From Spirosoma aureum (lineage in GTDB: Bacteria > Bacteroidota > Bacteroidia > Cytophagales > Spirosomataceae): a stretch of DNA of 64,000 bases. The position numbers and the translations under genes are program-made. Each line of letters begins with the position of its first letter. The first letter of the stretch is position 1. Shown here one piece after another: positions 52,470-61,771 of this stretch. The notes beneath the pieces were generated by a model, which searched no databases, had not been told where the DNA came from, and saw only the letters and a program-made list of their open reading frames with translations. Where the stretch lies: assembly GCF_011604685.1 (NCBI RefSeq), contig NZ_CP050063.1, positions 1,324,501 to 1,388,500 of the forward strand. Reading direction: 5' to 3'.

Positions 52470-54725
52470 CTATAAATTCTTCTCCACGAAATCTGTCATC
52501 ATTTGATACAGATGTAATCGTGTATTGCCACCATAAATACCGTGATTCCGGTTCGGGTAATAGAACGACTGAAACTGCTTTCCGGCTGCAATTAAGGCAT
52601 TTTCAAATTCAACAGAATTCTGAAAATGCACATTATCGTCGCCCGTTCCGTGGACGAGCAGATAGGGGCCGCGTAGCTTGGATGCATGGGTTACGGGCGA
52701 GTTGTCGTCATAACCGGCTGCGTTGTCCTGCGGGCGTTTTAGGTAACGCTCGGTGTAGATTGTGTCATAGAATCGCCAGTTCGTAACGGGAGACACTGAG
52801 ATACCTGCCTTAAACACGTCGGCTCCAAGCGTCATGCAGAGGGCAGTCATATAGCCACCGTAACTCCATCCCCATATACCGACTCGGTTTGGATCGATAT
52901 ACGGTAGTGTTTTAAGGTAACGGGCCGTTGCAATCTGATCCTCGGTTTCCAGTTTACCAAGTTGGCCGTAGGTGGCCGTACGAAAGGCAGTTCCTCGTGC
53001 CCCAGTTCCACGCCCATCAACCGACACGATGATATAACCCTTTTGCGCCAGTGTCTGATACCAGAAAAAATCACGCGCATCCCAATCGTTTTTAACCGTT
53101 TGTGAACCAGGACCACCATAGACAAACATCAGAACCGGGTATTTTTTGGCTGAACCTGTACTATCGAAATTCGTTGGCCGAATCATCCAGCCGTTCAATG
53201 GTGTACCATCGGCGGCTTTGGTCTGAAAAAATTGTTTGGGCGAAATCAAATACGTTGCCAGCCGTGCTTTTAGCGCATCGTTCGACTCCAGAACGCGTAG
53301 TGTATTGACGGTTTTGGTATCACGAAGGCTAACCATCAACGGTGCATTCGCCGATGTATGATAAAGCAGATAATAGGCGAAGTCAGGACTGAAGTTAGCG
53401 GTATAGGTGCCTGCCGCTGTCGTGAGTCGTTGTTTGTTTTGACCATTCAGGCCGATGCTGTACAGGTGTCGTTCCAGCGGAGAACTTACCGACCCGTCGG
53501 CCTGGCTCGGAGCTATTTCGGTGGAGGTGTAAAAAATCGTGCCAGTTGTCTCGTTTATGCCTGATACTGTAGCTACTTCGAACGATCCGCTTGTAATTGG
53601 TCGAAGTAGTTTACCGGTCATATCATACAGGTACAAATGCTTGTAACCGTTTCGTTCACTACTCCAGATGAATGATTTGCCGTCTTTCAGGTAGGTCAGG
53701 TCATCCGTAAACTCCAGGTCTACATAAGTTGGCCCGGTAATCGTTGTGGTGCCGGGCGTTTCTGTCAGAACGTTCGTTGCCTGACCGGTCGTTGCGTTAA
53801 CATGCAACAGGTCAAGCTTATTTTGCAGGCGATTCATCCGGCGAACCGAAAGCAGATTTGCATTTTTCGTCCATTGAATCCGGGGTAGATAAATGTCTGT
53901 TTCGGTGCCGGTTTGCGCTTTTATTTTCTTTCCACTGACAACGTCGGCCATCCAGACCGATACAATCGAGTTGGCTTCACCGGCTTTAGGGTACTTAAAC
54001 TTGTATTCGACGGGATACAAACCGCCCCAAAGCTGCATGTCATATTCCGGAACGCGACTCTCGTCAAACCGAATCCAGGCGACACGTTTGCTGTCGGGCG
54101 ACCACTCAAAAGCGCGCGCCATACTGAACTCTTCTTCATAAACCCAGTCGGCAGCGCCATTGATAATGGCGTTACGTTTACCATCGCTGGTTAATTTGGT
54201 TTCTTTTCCGGTCGCCAAATCAACAACGAACAGGTTATTCTCCCGAACGAAAGCCACACGTTTGCCATCGGGCGAGAACGTAGCAAACTGCTGTTTGCCG
54301 CCTTTACTTAATGATGTTACTTGTTTGGTCGCCAGATCATACACATAAAATAATGCCTTGCTCGATCGACGGTAAATAGGTTCTTCCTGGCTTGTAATGA
54401 GCAACTTACGCTCATCGCCCGAGAGCTGATAACCCTCGATACCAACAGGCTTCGCTGAGCCCGGAATGGTGGCCTGCCGTTCGTCGAATAACGTTTCAAC
54501 AGCTGAACCCGTAACGATACTGAACTTTACAATTCGGCCACCATCAAGCGTCGTGTAGAAGCCACCGGTTTTCATCCAGTTGACACCTTCCACCGTTCGC
54601 TGGCTGAAGGTTCCGGCATTACGACCCCAGATGTCTTCGAGCGTGATCGATTTCTTCGGCTGGCTGAGGGCCGGAACCGTAATCAGCACTAGCAAAAGCC
54701 AGCGCAAAGAGCGGCTGTTTGTCAT
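52470..54725 (-). CDS. Dipeptidyl peptidase IV (S9 family)
   Basis: 751 residues from ATG 54725, with signal peptide RSLRWLLLVLITVPALS. N-terminal beta-propeller with the diagnostic Glu pair motif VYEEEF near residue 195, and C-terminal alpha/beta hydrolase with GWSYGGYM (about 618), Asp in GTGDDNVHF (about 695) and His in NRNHGIYGG (about 728). It releases X-Pro dipeptides from oligopeptides in the periplasm. Confidence 0.95.
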   Translation of the reverse strand: MTNSRSLRWLLLVLITVPALSQPKKSITLEDIWGRNAGTFSQRTVEGVNWMKTGGFYTTLDGGRIVKFSIVTGSAVETLFDERQATIPGSAKPVGIEGYQLSGDERKLLITSQEEPIYRRSSKALFYVYDLATKQVTSLSKGGKQQFATFSPDGKRVAFVRENNLFVVDLATGKETKLTSDGKRNAIINGAADWVYEEEFSMARAFEWSPDSKRVAWIRFDESRVPEYDMQLWGGLYPVEYKFKYPKAGEANSIVSVWMADVVSGKKIKAQTGTETDIYLPRIQWTKNANLLSVRRMNRLQNKLDLLHVNATTGQATNVLTETPGTTTITGPTYVDLEFTDDLTYLKDGKSFIWSSERNGYKHLYLYDMTGKLLRPITSGSFEVATVSGINETTGTIFYTSTEIAPSQADGSVSSPLERHLYSIGLNGQNKQRLTTAAGTYTANFSPDFAYYLLYHTSANAPLMVSLRDTKTVNTLRVLESNDALKARLATYLISPKQFFQTKAADGTPLNGWMIRPTNFDSTGSAKKYPVLMFVYGGPGSQTVKNDWDARDFFWYQTLAQKGYIIVSVDGRGTGARGTAFRTATYGQLGKLETEDQIATARYLKTLPYIDPNRVGIWGWSYGGYMTALCMTLGADVFKAGISVSPVTNWRFYDTIYTERYLKRPQDNAAGYDDNSPVTHASKLRGPYLLVHGTGDDNVHFQNSVEFENALIAAGKQFQSFYYPNRNHGIYGGNTRLHLYQMMTDFVEKNL

Positions 54726-54748
54726 GAGTGTAAAGAAAAGTAAGTTAA

Positions 54749-54819
54749 ACACGGAAGCACAAAGCACACAAAGAAAACCGTATCAACGGATCACTCTGTG
54801 TTCTTTGTGCCTCAGTGTG
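54749..54819. repeat. Imperfect inverted repeat between YcxB-like gene and DPP-IV
   Basis: The arms around 54749-54773 and 54794-54819 (GCACAAAG core) pair with about four mismatches in 25. It lies between the stop of the minus-strand gene at 54840 and the start of DPP-IV. Confidence 0.6.
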
Positions 54820-54839
54820 TAGGAACGTACTAACTGCGC

Positions 54840-55424
54840 TTATTTAACTGGCTCCGCTACCGCAGTGTCGGGCAGTAGACCTTTCCGACGCATAACGGCA
54901 TCGGTAAATTTCAGGTCGTGGTCGCTGTTAAAAATCGAATAGGGCAGATAAATAAACTGCGCTTTGGATAACCCTTTGGTGACAGTCCGGGCAATCCAGC
55001 TGGCTTTTACGTTTTTAAGTGCTTCTGCGTTGTTGAGAAACAGAATGTAAGCTTCCTTGTCTTTCGCTACACTACTAATCTGATCCCATTTCAGAATACC
55101 GCCTTCTTTTACATTGATGCGCATCAGAATCTGACGGCTATCAATTTCATAAATATACTTCTGGAAAAGAGCTTTACTCTGCTCCATTTGAGCGATACCC
55201 GTAATCTGGACAGCCCAGAAGAGCACATACAGAATGGTAAGCAACACAATAACGATATAAATCCAGTAATTAGGGTAAACTCCTGTCAGACTCAGAACGA
55301 CGTTTAACAGAATAAGTCCCAACGGCACAAACGCCCATTTCCAGTTATCTCTTACCCACTGCCGCAATGCGATATTGATGTACGTTTTCTGGTCTAATGC
55401 GTATTTTTTGGTCTTAACAATCAT
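54840..55424 (-). CDS. YcxB-like membrane protein
   Basis: 194 residues from ATG 55424 (TTG 55442 in frame). Two close hydrophobic segments (WAFVPLGLILLNVVL, IYIVIVLLTILYVLFWAV) are followed by a soluble PH-like C-terminal part with ILKWDQISSVAKDKEAYILFL. This layout is typical of the YcxB family. Function unknown. Confidence 0.75.
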   Translation of the reverse strand: MIVKTKKYALDQKTYINIALRQWVRDNWKWAFVPLGLILLNVVLSLTGVYPNYWIYIVIVLLTILYVLFWAVQITGIAQMEQSKALFQKYIYEIDSRQILMRINVKEGGILKWDQISSVAKDKEAYILFLNNAEALKNVKASWIARTVTKGLSKAQFIYLPYSIFNSDHDLKFTDAVMRRKGLLPDTAVAEPVK

Positions 55425-55557
55425 AGTACTGGCAACGGCCAAGCGTCAAAATGAAGCACAAAGATACAGTGATTTAGCATGTATGATATATCCTTTTGGA
55501 TGTATAATGCAGGATTTCCTGCAATACACCCCATGGGATCCGGCATGCAGGAAATCA

Positions 55558-55962
55558 TCATTCCTTTCTAAAGTGCAGCGCATTGATGACATATTGATGG
55601 TCGGCATTCTGATGCATGAGCACATATACGGTAAACGTACGGCCTTCTGTCGAATACGTGCCTGTACTATAACGCAGTCGGTCCGATGCGCCCCGGTATA
55701 CAAACTGGAAACCGTGAGGAGGGTATTTTCGAAAAAATGACCGAAGAATTAAGGCGGCATGGGTAGCCTGCACTGACGGGAACTCGACTTTTTCGGCGTC
55801 GATTACCAGTTCGATGGTTCGGTCAAAGCGAGTGGATAATTGTCCGGCGTTTCCTTTCCGCAACGAGGTCTGCACCGTTTGAATAACCTCGGCGTCGGTT
55901 GCTGTTTTTTCAGGCAGCGTATGGAGAATAAGCAGTAAAGCAATGGTTGTAAGGAAGTTCAT
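55558..55962 (-). CDS. Exported DUF4783 protein
   Basis: 134 residues. The signal segment MNFLTTIALLLILHT is followed by TDAEVIQTVQTSLRKGNAGQLS and the core RTIELVIDAEKVEFPSVQATH, ending with VINALHFRKE. This fits the Bacteroidota-specific DUF4783 (NTF2-like). Role unknown. Confidence 0.8.
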   Translation of the reverse strand: MNFLTTIALLLILHTLPEKTATDAEVIQTVQTSLRKGNAGQLSTRFDRTIELVIDAEKVEFPSVQATHAALILRSFFRKYPPHGFQFVYRGASDRLRYSTGTYSTEGRTFTVYVLMHQNADHQYVINALHFRKE

Positions 55963-56083
55963 AGCAGGTAAAAAGGAGAAGCTTATGAACTTCCTTGGCG
56001 AAAATTATGCCAAATAAGTTGGGTTGATCGCGATAAATTTGATTTCTGATTGAACTTACTTCGTTGTCTTACGGGTATTTTCT

Positions 56084-56091
56084 CATCTTTG
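56084..56091 (+). promoter_or_regulatory. Weak TAnnTTTG-like box for the phosphoribosyltransferase
   Basis: CATCTTTG, one mismatch from TAnnTTTG, 26 bp before ATG 56118. The short leader is consistent. Confidence 0.3.
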
Positions 56092-56117
56092 CGCCGTTAA
56101 TTGCATTTGCAGTCCCT

Positions 56118-56630
56118 ATGAAAACCGCTCAGCCGACGCTTATTCTGAATGCCGAGCAAATCCGCCAGAAAATTCGTCGGATTGCCTTTCAGATTTATGA
56201 AAACAATTTTGAGGAAACGGCGCTCTTAATGGCCGGTATTGCCGGTGAAGGTTATGTACTGGCACAAGCTTTGGCCCATGAATTGCAGGTCATTGCGCCC
56301 TTTACGGTCGAATTGATTCAGATCGATCTGGATAAGACGAAACTTGCCCAACCGACCGTACAACTCGACCATCCGGCCAGTGACTATACCGATAAAGTTA
56401 TCGTTGTTGTCGACGACGTTCTTTATACGGGCCGTACGCTGGCATTTAGTCTGCAACCGTTTCTGGGCGTGCCGGTACGAAAACTACAGGTAGCCGTGCT
56501 GATCGATCGGAACTACCCGCGCTATCCGGTTGCTGCCGATTATAAAGGCTATGAGCTCAGCACGACCCTAACGGAACATGTAGACGTGATATTGAGCGAT
56601 GCCAGTAGAACCGGCGTATACCTTAGGTGA
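56118..56630 (+). CDS. Phosphoribosyltransferase family protein (PyrR-like)
   Basis: 170 residues from ATG 56118; the extended start at 56064 would read the promoter. The PRPP-binding loop VVVVDDVLYTGRT is near residues 96-108. Overall it looks like PyrR: either uracil phosphoribosyltransferase or pyr attenuation. There are no pyrimidine genes nearby, so I would not assign regulation. Confidence 0.85.
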   Translation: MKTAQPTLILNAEQIRQKIRRIAFQIYENNFEETALLMAGIAGEGYVLAQALAHELQVIAPFTVELIQIDLDKTKLAQPTVQLDHPASDYTDKVIVVVDDVLYTGRTLAFSLQPFLGVPVRKLQVAVLIDRNYPRYPVAADYKGYELSTTLTEHVDVILSDASRTGVYLR

Positions 56631-56636
56631 AGAACA

Positions 56637-56671
56637 GGGTGATGGCAGGAAATCTTCTCTTGCCATCACCC
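56637..56671. terminator. Bidirectional hairpin between convergent genes
   Basis: GGGTGATGGCAGGA (56637-56650) pairs with TCTTGCCATCACCC (56658-56671), one mismatch. It lies 6 bp past the phosphoribosyltransferase stop and 4 bp before the small membrane gene's stop. Confidence 0.8.
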
Positions 56672-56675
56672 CATT

Positions 56676-56852
56676 TTATGCTTTTGTGCCGCGAATCAGA
56701 CTGATGCCGGCGAAAAAAAAGATACCTCCCAGAATGAGATAAACAAAGGATGCCTGAGCAACACCACCTTTGGTAAAATCGATACCACCATATATTAGAC
56801 CACCCAGGCCAATTAAGGTTAGTATCATGCCGAAAATGCTTTTAACGTTCAT
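56676..56852 (-). CDS. Small two-TM membrane protein
   Basis: 58 residues from ATG 56852. Two hydrophobic helices (IFGMILTLIGLGGLIYGGI, SFVYLILGGIFFFAGISLI) joined by a short loop. No family recognised. A terminator follows its stop, which supports it as a real gene. Confidence 0.65.
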   Translation of the reverse strand: MNVKSIFGMILTLIGLGGLIYGGIDFTKGGVAQASFVYLILGGIFFFAGISLIRGTKA

Positions 56853-56945
56853 CGTTGAGTTTGTGAAGGTGAATGATCGATTGTCGGTATAGTAACTAAT
56901 TTCAGACAATATCTTCCCAAAAAACTCGCAGATTGACTATCGTTG

Positions 56946-59918
56946 CTATTCCAGCAGTACCATAATATCTTCTTTGGTCAGCGATTTCATGAAATTCTCT
57001 TCAGTAGCAATCAGGCTACCTGCTAATTGCTGCTTGGCCCGTTGCAACGATAAGATTTTCTCTTCAACGGTGTTCTTGGCAATAAACTTATACGTAAATA
57101 CGGTCTTCTGCTGACCAATGCGGTGCGCTCGGTCAACTGCCTGAGCCTCAATGGCAGGGTTCCACCAGGGGTCCAGAATAAAGACGTAATCGGCGGCTGT
57201 CAGGTTATGCCCTAAACCGCCCGCTTTCAGTGAAATCAGGAAAAGCTTTACCGAATCGTCGGTCTGAAATAATGCTACCTGGCTCTGACGATCCTGCGTA
57301 GAGCCATCCAGATAAGCGTACTGTATATTTTTCTCTTTCAGGTATTGCCGAACCACATTCAGGTGTTTAATAAACTGACTGAACACCAATACTTTGTGGT
57401 GCTCGATCATGGCGCTCTCCAGCCGTATGAGCACATCCGAAAGCTTACCCGAATCGCCTTCATACTCATCATCAACCATCCGGGGGTGGTTTGCAATCTG
57501 GCGGAGTTTGGTCAAGCCCTGTAATACGACCATTTGTGACTTGGCCATACCGTCTTCCTCAATACGCTCCAGAATCAAGTTTCGGTAGTATGACTTTGCT
57601 TCTTCATACTGTTTCTCCTGGTCGGGCGTCATTTCCGAATAGAGGACACTTTCTACTTTTTCGGGTAAATCGGTGGCTACCTGCGATTTGTTGCGCCGGA
57701 GCATAAACGGTTTAATTAAACTATAAAGCCGACTGGTTTTGGCATCATCGTGGCGCTTCTCAATGGGTATCTGAAACTCATTGCGGAAAAACGATTGACT
57801 ACCCAGCAACCCGGGATTGATAAATGACATCTGGGTCCAGATATCCATCGTACTGTTTTCGAGCGGAGTACCGGTCAGAATCAGCCGATGGGCCGTATTG
57901 AGTTGCATTACGGCTTTGGTAATATGCGACGATGGGTTTTTGATCGCCTGTGACTCATCCAGAATCACGTAGTTGAAGCGGTAATCGCTTAATAAGTCAA
58001 TATCAATCCGGACAATACCATAGGAGGTCAGAATCAGGTCGTAACCATCGAACTGAGCGGTGTTCTTCTCCCGATATGTGCCAGTATAGACCATAACCCG
58101 CAAATCGGGTGTAAATTTTTGCGCTTCCAGCTCCCAGTTGTAGAGCAGGGAGGTAGGCATTACCAATAGAGTTGGATTAGCAACTCCGGCTTCCTTCTGT
58201 CCCTGAAGCATGGCCAGGGTCATAACGGTTTTTCCAAGCCCCATATCATCGGCAAGACACCCACCGAATCGATACTGCCGCAGGAAGTTCATCCAGTCAT
58301 AACCGGCCTGCTGGTAAGGTCTTAGTGTCCCATGGAATCCTTTGGGTAGGGCAAATGATTCGATTTCCTCGAAGTCGCGCAGACGTTCGAGTTTACGGCT
58401 CATGATCGTGGTCGCGAGATTATCGCGCTCCAGTTCCTGCACCAGGGCGAGGTGATGCTTTTGCAGAACCAGCCGGTCCAGGTCACGTGGGTCTACGCTA
58501 TCGGGTTGTTCCATAAAGCCGAACAACTCCGAATATTTTATAAACCATACTTCCGGAATGACCGCTATTTCGCCATTGGGTAGAGTAAACTCGTGTTTTT
58601 TGTTGAGAATAAGTGTCCGAAGCTTCAGGAATGGAATCTCAAATTCGCCAAAACGAACATTGGCATAAATATCGAACCAGTCACGACCTTCTTCGATCGA
58701 TACGCTAATGCTCGAATAGCCCAGAAAATACCGCTTCGAATCCTGGGCATGTTGCCGAAGTAAAAAACCAGCTTCATGCAAAGGCTGATTATTCGCTGAT
58801 AACCACGCGAACGCTTCGGACTTCGGAATGGCCAGCCGACCATGTCGTAAATCGAGGCCCGTTTCGCGCAGGAAAGCCAGTTTTTGGCGTTCCAGACGCT
58901 GGTCACGCCGAATTTTATGGAAAACGTATTCTTCCCCTTTCTTCTCTAAGCTAACGTTGGCCGATGGCCCAAAGCTATCGAACCGAAACGTAAAATCACC
59001 GTACTGAAACGAGAGGTCGAAAGCGATTCGCTGACCTGATTCATCCTCAGCGTCTGTTCCATCGCTGAGCAGCCCTGCAGATACGGTACGACTCGACGTA
59101 ACCATTTCTGAAACAGTCAGTACGGGTACCGGTTCAATGACTTCTGCCCGGATTTCAAACCCCTTGGCGTATACGTCATAAGCTGCTATAAGCTGGGTAA
59201 CGAACCGTTCGTAGTACTGCTGTTCAATATTTTTTGGAATAATAATATGGTTCTTGGTGAAGAATGGACGTAGCTTTTTGCCGTCCACATTTTTGCTGAA
59301 ATGATAGACCCGATTATCGACCATCATATAGGCCGGTTCATCGCAGATCATCAGGGCACCCTTAAACTGAAATTCTACGCGTTCAGTCTCACCCTGTTCA
59401 CCAATCGGATAGCGGATAATGGGAAAATAGTGAGTAGAGTCAGCATTTCGGACGAAGTGGAAATGGACTCTGGCTGGTTCCGGCATCCACTCGATCGACG
59501 CCCAGGCCGGATTCCCATCCGTGCCCATGATGTAAAATGGTTTTCCGGGCAGGAGTGCCATAATCTGGGCCTTGATATTTTCCAGATAGCCACAAATAGC
59601 TTCCTGAACGAGCTTATCGCCTTTGTGCGGATCGTATATTTTCAGGAAGAAATCAACAGCGGGTAACTTGCGGGTATTGAATTTTTTAACGATCGTGTCC
59701 TGCTGAATGCTTTCAATAAGCCGGACAAGCTCAAAATCACGTTGATCTAATTCCTGAGAGAATTCGCCGACATTTTGCGTAGAAAGCGTTTGATTCAGTA
59801 ATGTTAGCTCATTCCGCCCATTTAATTGCACTACAAATGCTTCAATGAGATAGCCCAGGAATTCGTGCTCGAGGAGCGAGTAAACAATCTGGAAGGGTTC
59901 GGACGGCGAAACTTTCAT
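56946..59918 (-). CDS. SNF2-family DNA-dependent ATPase/helicase-like protein
   Basis: 990 residues. The N-terminal ~500 residues are of unassigned fold. The SNF2 core has motif I DDMGLGKTVMT near residue 552, motif II as LDESQAIKN (DESQ, about 651), LTGTPLENS, SLKAGGLGHNLTAA and QAVDRAHRIGQ. Such proteins translocate on double-stranded DNA and remodel bound proteins. No restriction or defence genes are nearby, so a defence role is not supported. Confidence 0.92.
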   Translation of the reverse strand: MKVSPSEPFQIVYSLLEHEFLGYLIEAFVVQLNGRNELTLLNQTLSTQNVGEFSQELDQRDFELVRLIESIQQDTIVKKFNTRKLPAVDFFLKIYDPHKGDKLVQEAICGYLENIKAQIMALLPGKPFYIMGTDGNPAWASIEWMPEPARVHFHFVRNADSTHYFPIIRYPIGEQGETERVEFQFKGALMICDEPAYMMVDNRVYHFSKNVDGKKLRPFFTKNHIIIPKNIEQQYYERFVTQLIAAYDVYAKGFEIRAEVIEPVPVLTVSEMVTSSRTVSAGLLSDGTDAEDESGQRIAFDLSFQYGDFTFRFDSFGPSANVSLEKKGEEYVFHKIRRDQRLERQKLAFLRETGLDLRHGRLAIPKSEAFAWLSANNQPLHEAGFLLRQHAQDSKRYFLGYSSISVSIEEGRDWFDIYANVRFGEFEIPFLKLRTLILNKKHEFTLPNGEIAVIPEVWFIKYSELFGFMEQPDSVDPRDLDRLVLQKHHLALVQELERDNLATTIMSRKLERLRDFEEIESFALPKGFHGTLRPYQQAGYDWMNFLRQYRFGGCLADDMGLGKTVMTLAMLQGQKEAGVANPTLLVMPTSLLYNWELEAQKFTPDLRVMVYTGTYREKNTAQFDGYDLILTSYGIVRIDIDLLSDYRFNYVILDESQAIKNPSSHITKAVMQLNTAHRLILTGTPLENSTMDIWTQMSFINPGLLGSQSFFRNEFQIPIEKRHDDAKTSRLYSLIKPFMLRRNKSQVATDLPEKVESVLYSEMTPDQEKQYEEAKSYYRNLILERIEEDGMAKSQMVVLQGLTKLRQIANHPRMVDDEYEGDSGKLSDVLIRLESAMIEHHKVLVFSQFIKHLNVVRQYLKEKNIQYAYLDGSTQDRQSQVALFQTDDSVKLFLISLKAGGLGHNLTAADYVFILDPWWNPAIEAQAVDRAHRIGQQKTVFTYKFIAKNTVEEKILSLQRAKQQLAGSLIATEENFMKSLTKEDIMVLLE

Positions 59919-60333
59919 GATACAGCAACAGCAATAATATACAGCTTAACTACGGATAATCAGCCAGAAAAGGCACGTAACTAATCGAAAACTGAATTCC
60001 GGCGGGCAACTCAGGTGAGCTACTGAAAGCGAGTCAATGCGAGCAAGTTAGGCTCGTTTCAGTATGGCTACTGGTTTCAAATATACGAACAGAAACAAGA
60101 AACCCAACAGTAGATTTACCAGGAGGGAAAAACTTCAATAGAGTTACCAGAAACGTTGTTGGAAACCCATTGAAGCACTGGAATGGTACTCATTGACTTA
60201 GACCGTTTCTTTAGAAAGGGTAGCGCAATGGCAAAGTGAATTCGGGTCATTAACAGGAGCGATTAGCCAACTGGCAAAAACGCAACCTAAAGAAGATCCA
60301 GGGTGCAGTGTCGTCTATGGCATCAGTTGTGAT
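59919..60333. other. 415-bp gap with an inverted repeat and a possible coding remnant
   Basis: An inverted pair CTACTGAAAGCGAG/CTCGTTTCAGTATGG lies near 60013-60065. In the frame starting at 60202, an open stretch of about 40 codons (VSLERVAQWQSEFGSL...) looks protein-like but has no start codon or homologue I recognise; it runs into the 3' end of the opposite gene. Confidence 0.4.
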
Positions 60334-61221
60334 TTATTTTGCCGGCTGATCAGGACGCCAGTAGGGCTCAGCTGCGGGCATAAATTCAATAGGAACTTCC
60401 GGGATGAACGTCTTCAGCCACTCAGTACAGTATTTCATGCCAGCCTGCTCAGACACTAAATGTCCCATGATGATCAACGCTTTTTTTTGCCCCGAGGCAA
60501 TAGCGTCCTGTACGTATTCCACCAGTTCCCATTCGTGGGTTTCCCCAACGATCAGTACATCGGCCTGTGCCAGGTAAGGGATACCGGGCATCAGGCTGAC
60601 ATTGCCCCAACTGGCCAGCGCCCGTCTGACGGGCATTTGAGGATTGCCCACGACCCGCATGGTTTTTATGTTCAATTTAGTCGCCATCCCCTGCGCGAAG
60701 CGTGCCAGGGATGTTTCCGGAAAGACAAACAGACGAGGATTTTGCGGGTCGGCATTCTTTTCCCAACCCAGTTCCCGAATCATGCCTGTGGCGATACCAT
60801 CCGGCCTACGACCGTGCCAGTGATCGTGGAAGTGGAACACCGCCATACCATTCTGCTGAATAAAATCACGCTTTAGCTGATAGAGCGAATCCTGCTCGAT
60901 AGGCTCCGTCCGATCCTGATGCGAATAATAGGTTGGCTCGTGGGTGATGACCATATTGAGACCCTTGGCAGCAGACCGTTGGAGCACATCGAGGGTAGCC
61001 ATCATTGTGCTGGCGATCCCTTTAACGGGCAACTCCGGTGTACCTGCAATCAATCGATCAACGGTCTGTTCACGCCAGGGAATGCCCACATTGGTTTTAA
61101 TCCGCTCGATAACCTGCCCCGCTGTCAGGGATTGGTAAGGCGTTGCCCGAAGTGTTCTGGCTGCGGCCAGACCAAGAGTAGTCATCAAAAAAGTGCGACG
61201 GGAAGGGTAGTAAGGTGTCAT
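60334..61221 (-). CDS. Twin-arginine-exported Nif3-like dinuclear metal-centre protein
   Basis: 295 residues from ATG 61221. A twin-arginine leader [15 protein letters not shown] is followed by a Nif3/YbgI-type fold: [34 protein letters not shown] and [11 protein letters not shown] carry the metal-binding His/Glu residues. Known Nif3 homologues are cytosolic; the Tat-type leader suggests the protein folds with its metals before export. It is divergent from the cytochrome-c/dehydrogenase gene. Confidence 0.85.
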   Translation of the reverse strand: MTPYYPSRRTFLMTTLGLAAARTLRATPYQSLTAGQVIERIKTNVGIPWREQTVDRLIAGTPELPVKGIASTMMATLDVLQRSAAKGLNMVITHEPTYYSHQDRTEPIEQDSLYQLKRDFIQQNGMAVFHFHDHWHGRRPDGIATGMIRELGWEKNADPQNPRLFVFPETSLARFAQGMATKLNIKTMRVVGNPQMPVRRALASWGNVSLMPGIPYLAQADVLIVGETHEWELVEYVQDAIASGQKKALIIMGHLVSEQAGMKYCTEWLKTFIPEVPIEFMPAAEPYWRPDQPAK

Positions 61222-61771
61222 TCGCTGGGTATGCTGGCTAATTGATTGACAGGTGTTGACCGGATAGCACCTTTTACGTGAGGAATTTATTAGCTGGCTA
61301 AACCTTTCAGAAAGAGACAATCAGCCATCCCGGTAATAAGGTTTAGTGACTTCTCCATTTACCTATCTACCCTGGATTTTCTTACTATTTTATTATCGCC
61401 ATCTTCCATATAATGAATGCGTTAGTCGCTGAACGAAGATCAGTAATCGTTTTATCACACAAATTGCATTAAATACAAGCTGATTAATTTTCTCTCCTGG
61501 TTCAGCCTATCGGTTAAAAACGTCGAACTATCGGCGTTTTCTGCTTAATAGTCTATTAGATTTGTATATTCACTGGAAAAAATATTGCTTTGAGTATATG
61601 TTGGGCCAGTTGAAAGAAGCTACGGAAAATCTCCCGCCACAAGTTTTAACCAGCAACCGTCAGCCTACATTCACCAGCTAAAGACAGTATACTATTACAA
61701 TGAATTGGAACGGTGATACTATGTGCAGCCATGGGTTTTTAGTATACTAAAAACCAAAGAGGTTTGATATT
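61222..61771. other. 550-bp divergent intergenic region
   Basis: It contains two copies of AGTATACTA (61686-61694 and 61741-61749), the second inside a 22-bp palindrome. Otherwise AT-rich with no ORF above background. Confidence 0.55.
61734..61755. promoter_or_regulatory. 22-bp perfect palindrome upstream of the cytochrome/dehydrogenase gene, candidate operator
   Basis: GGTTTTTAGTA joined to its exact complement, ending 16 bp before ATG 61772. The core AGTATACTA also occurs at 61686-61694. It could be a repressor site or form a hairpin that covers the start codon region. Confidence 0.55.

Noticed and set aside
56946..59918. SNF2 protein as part of a phage-defence island
   Set aside because: No nuclease, methylase or other defence genes adjoin; neighbours are housekeeping or exported proteins.
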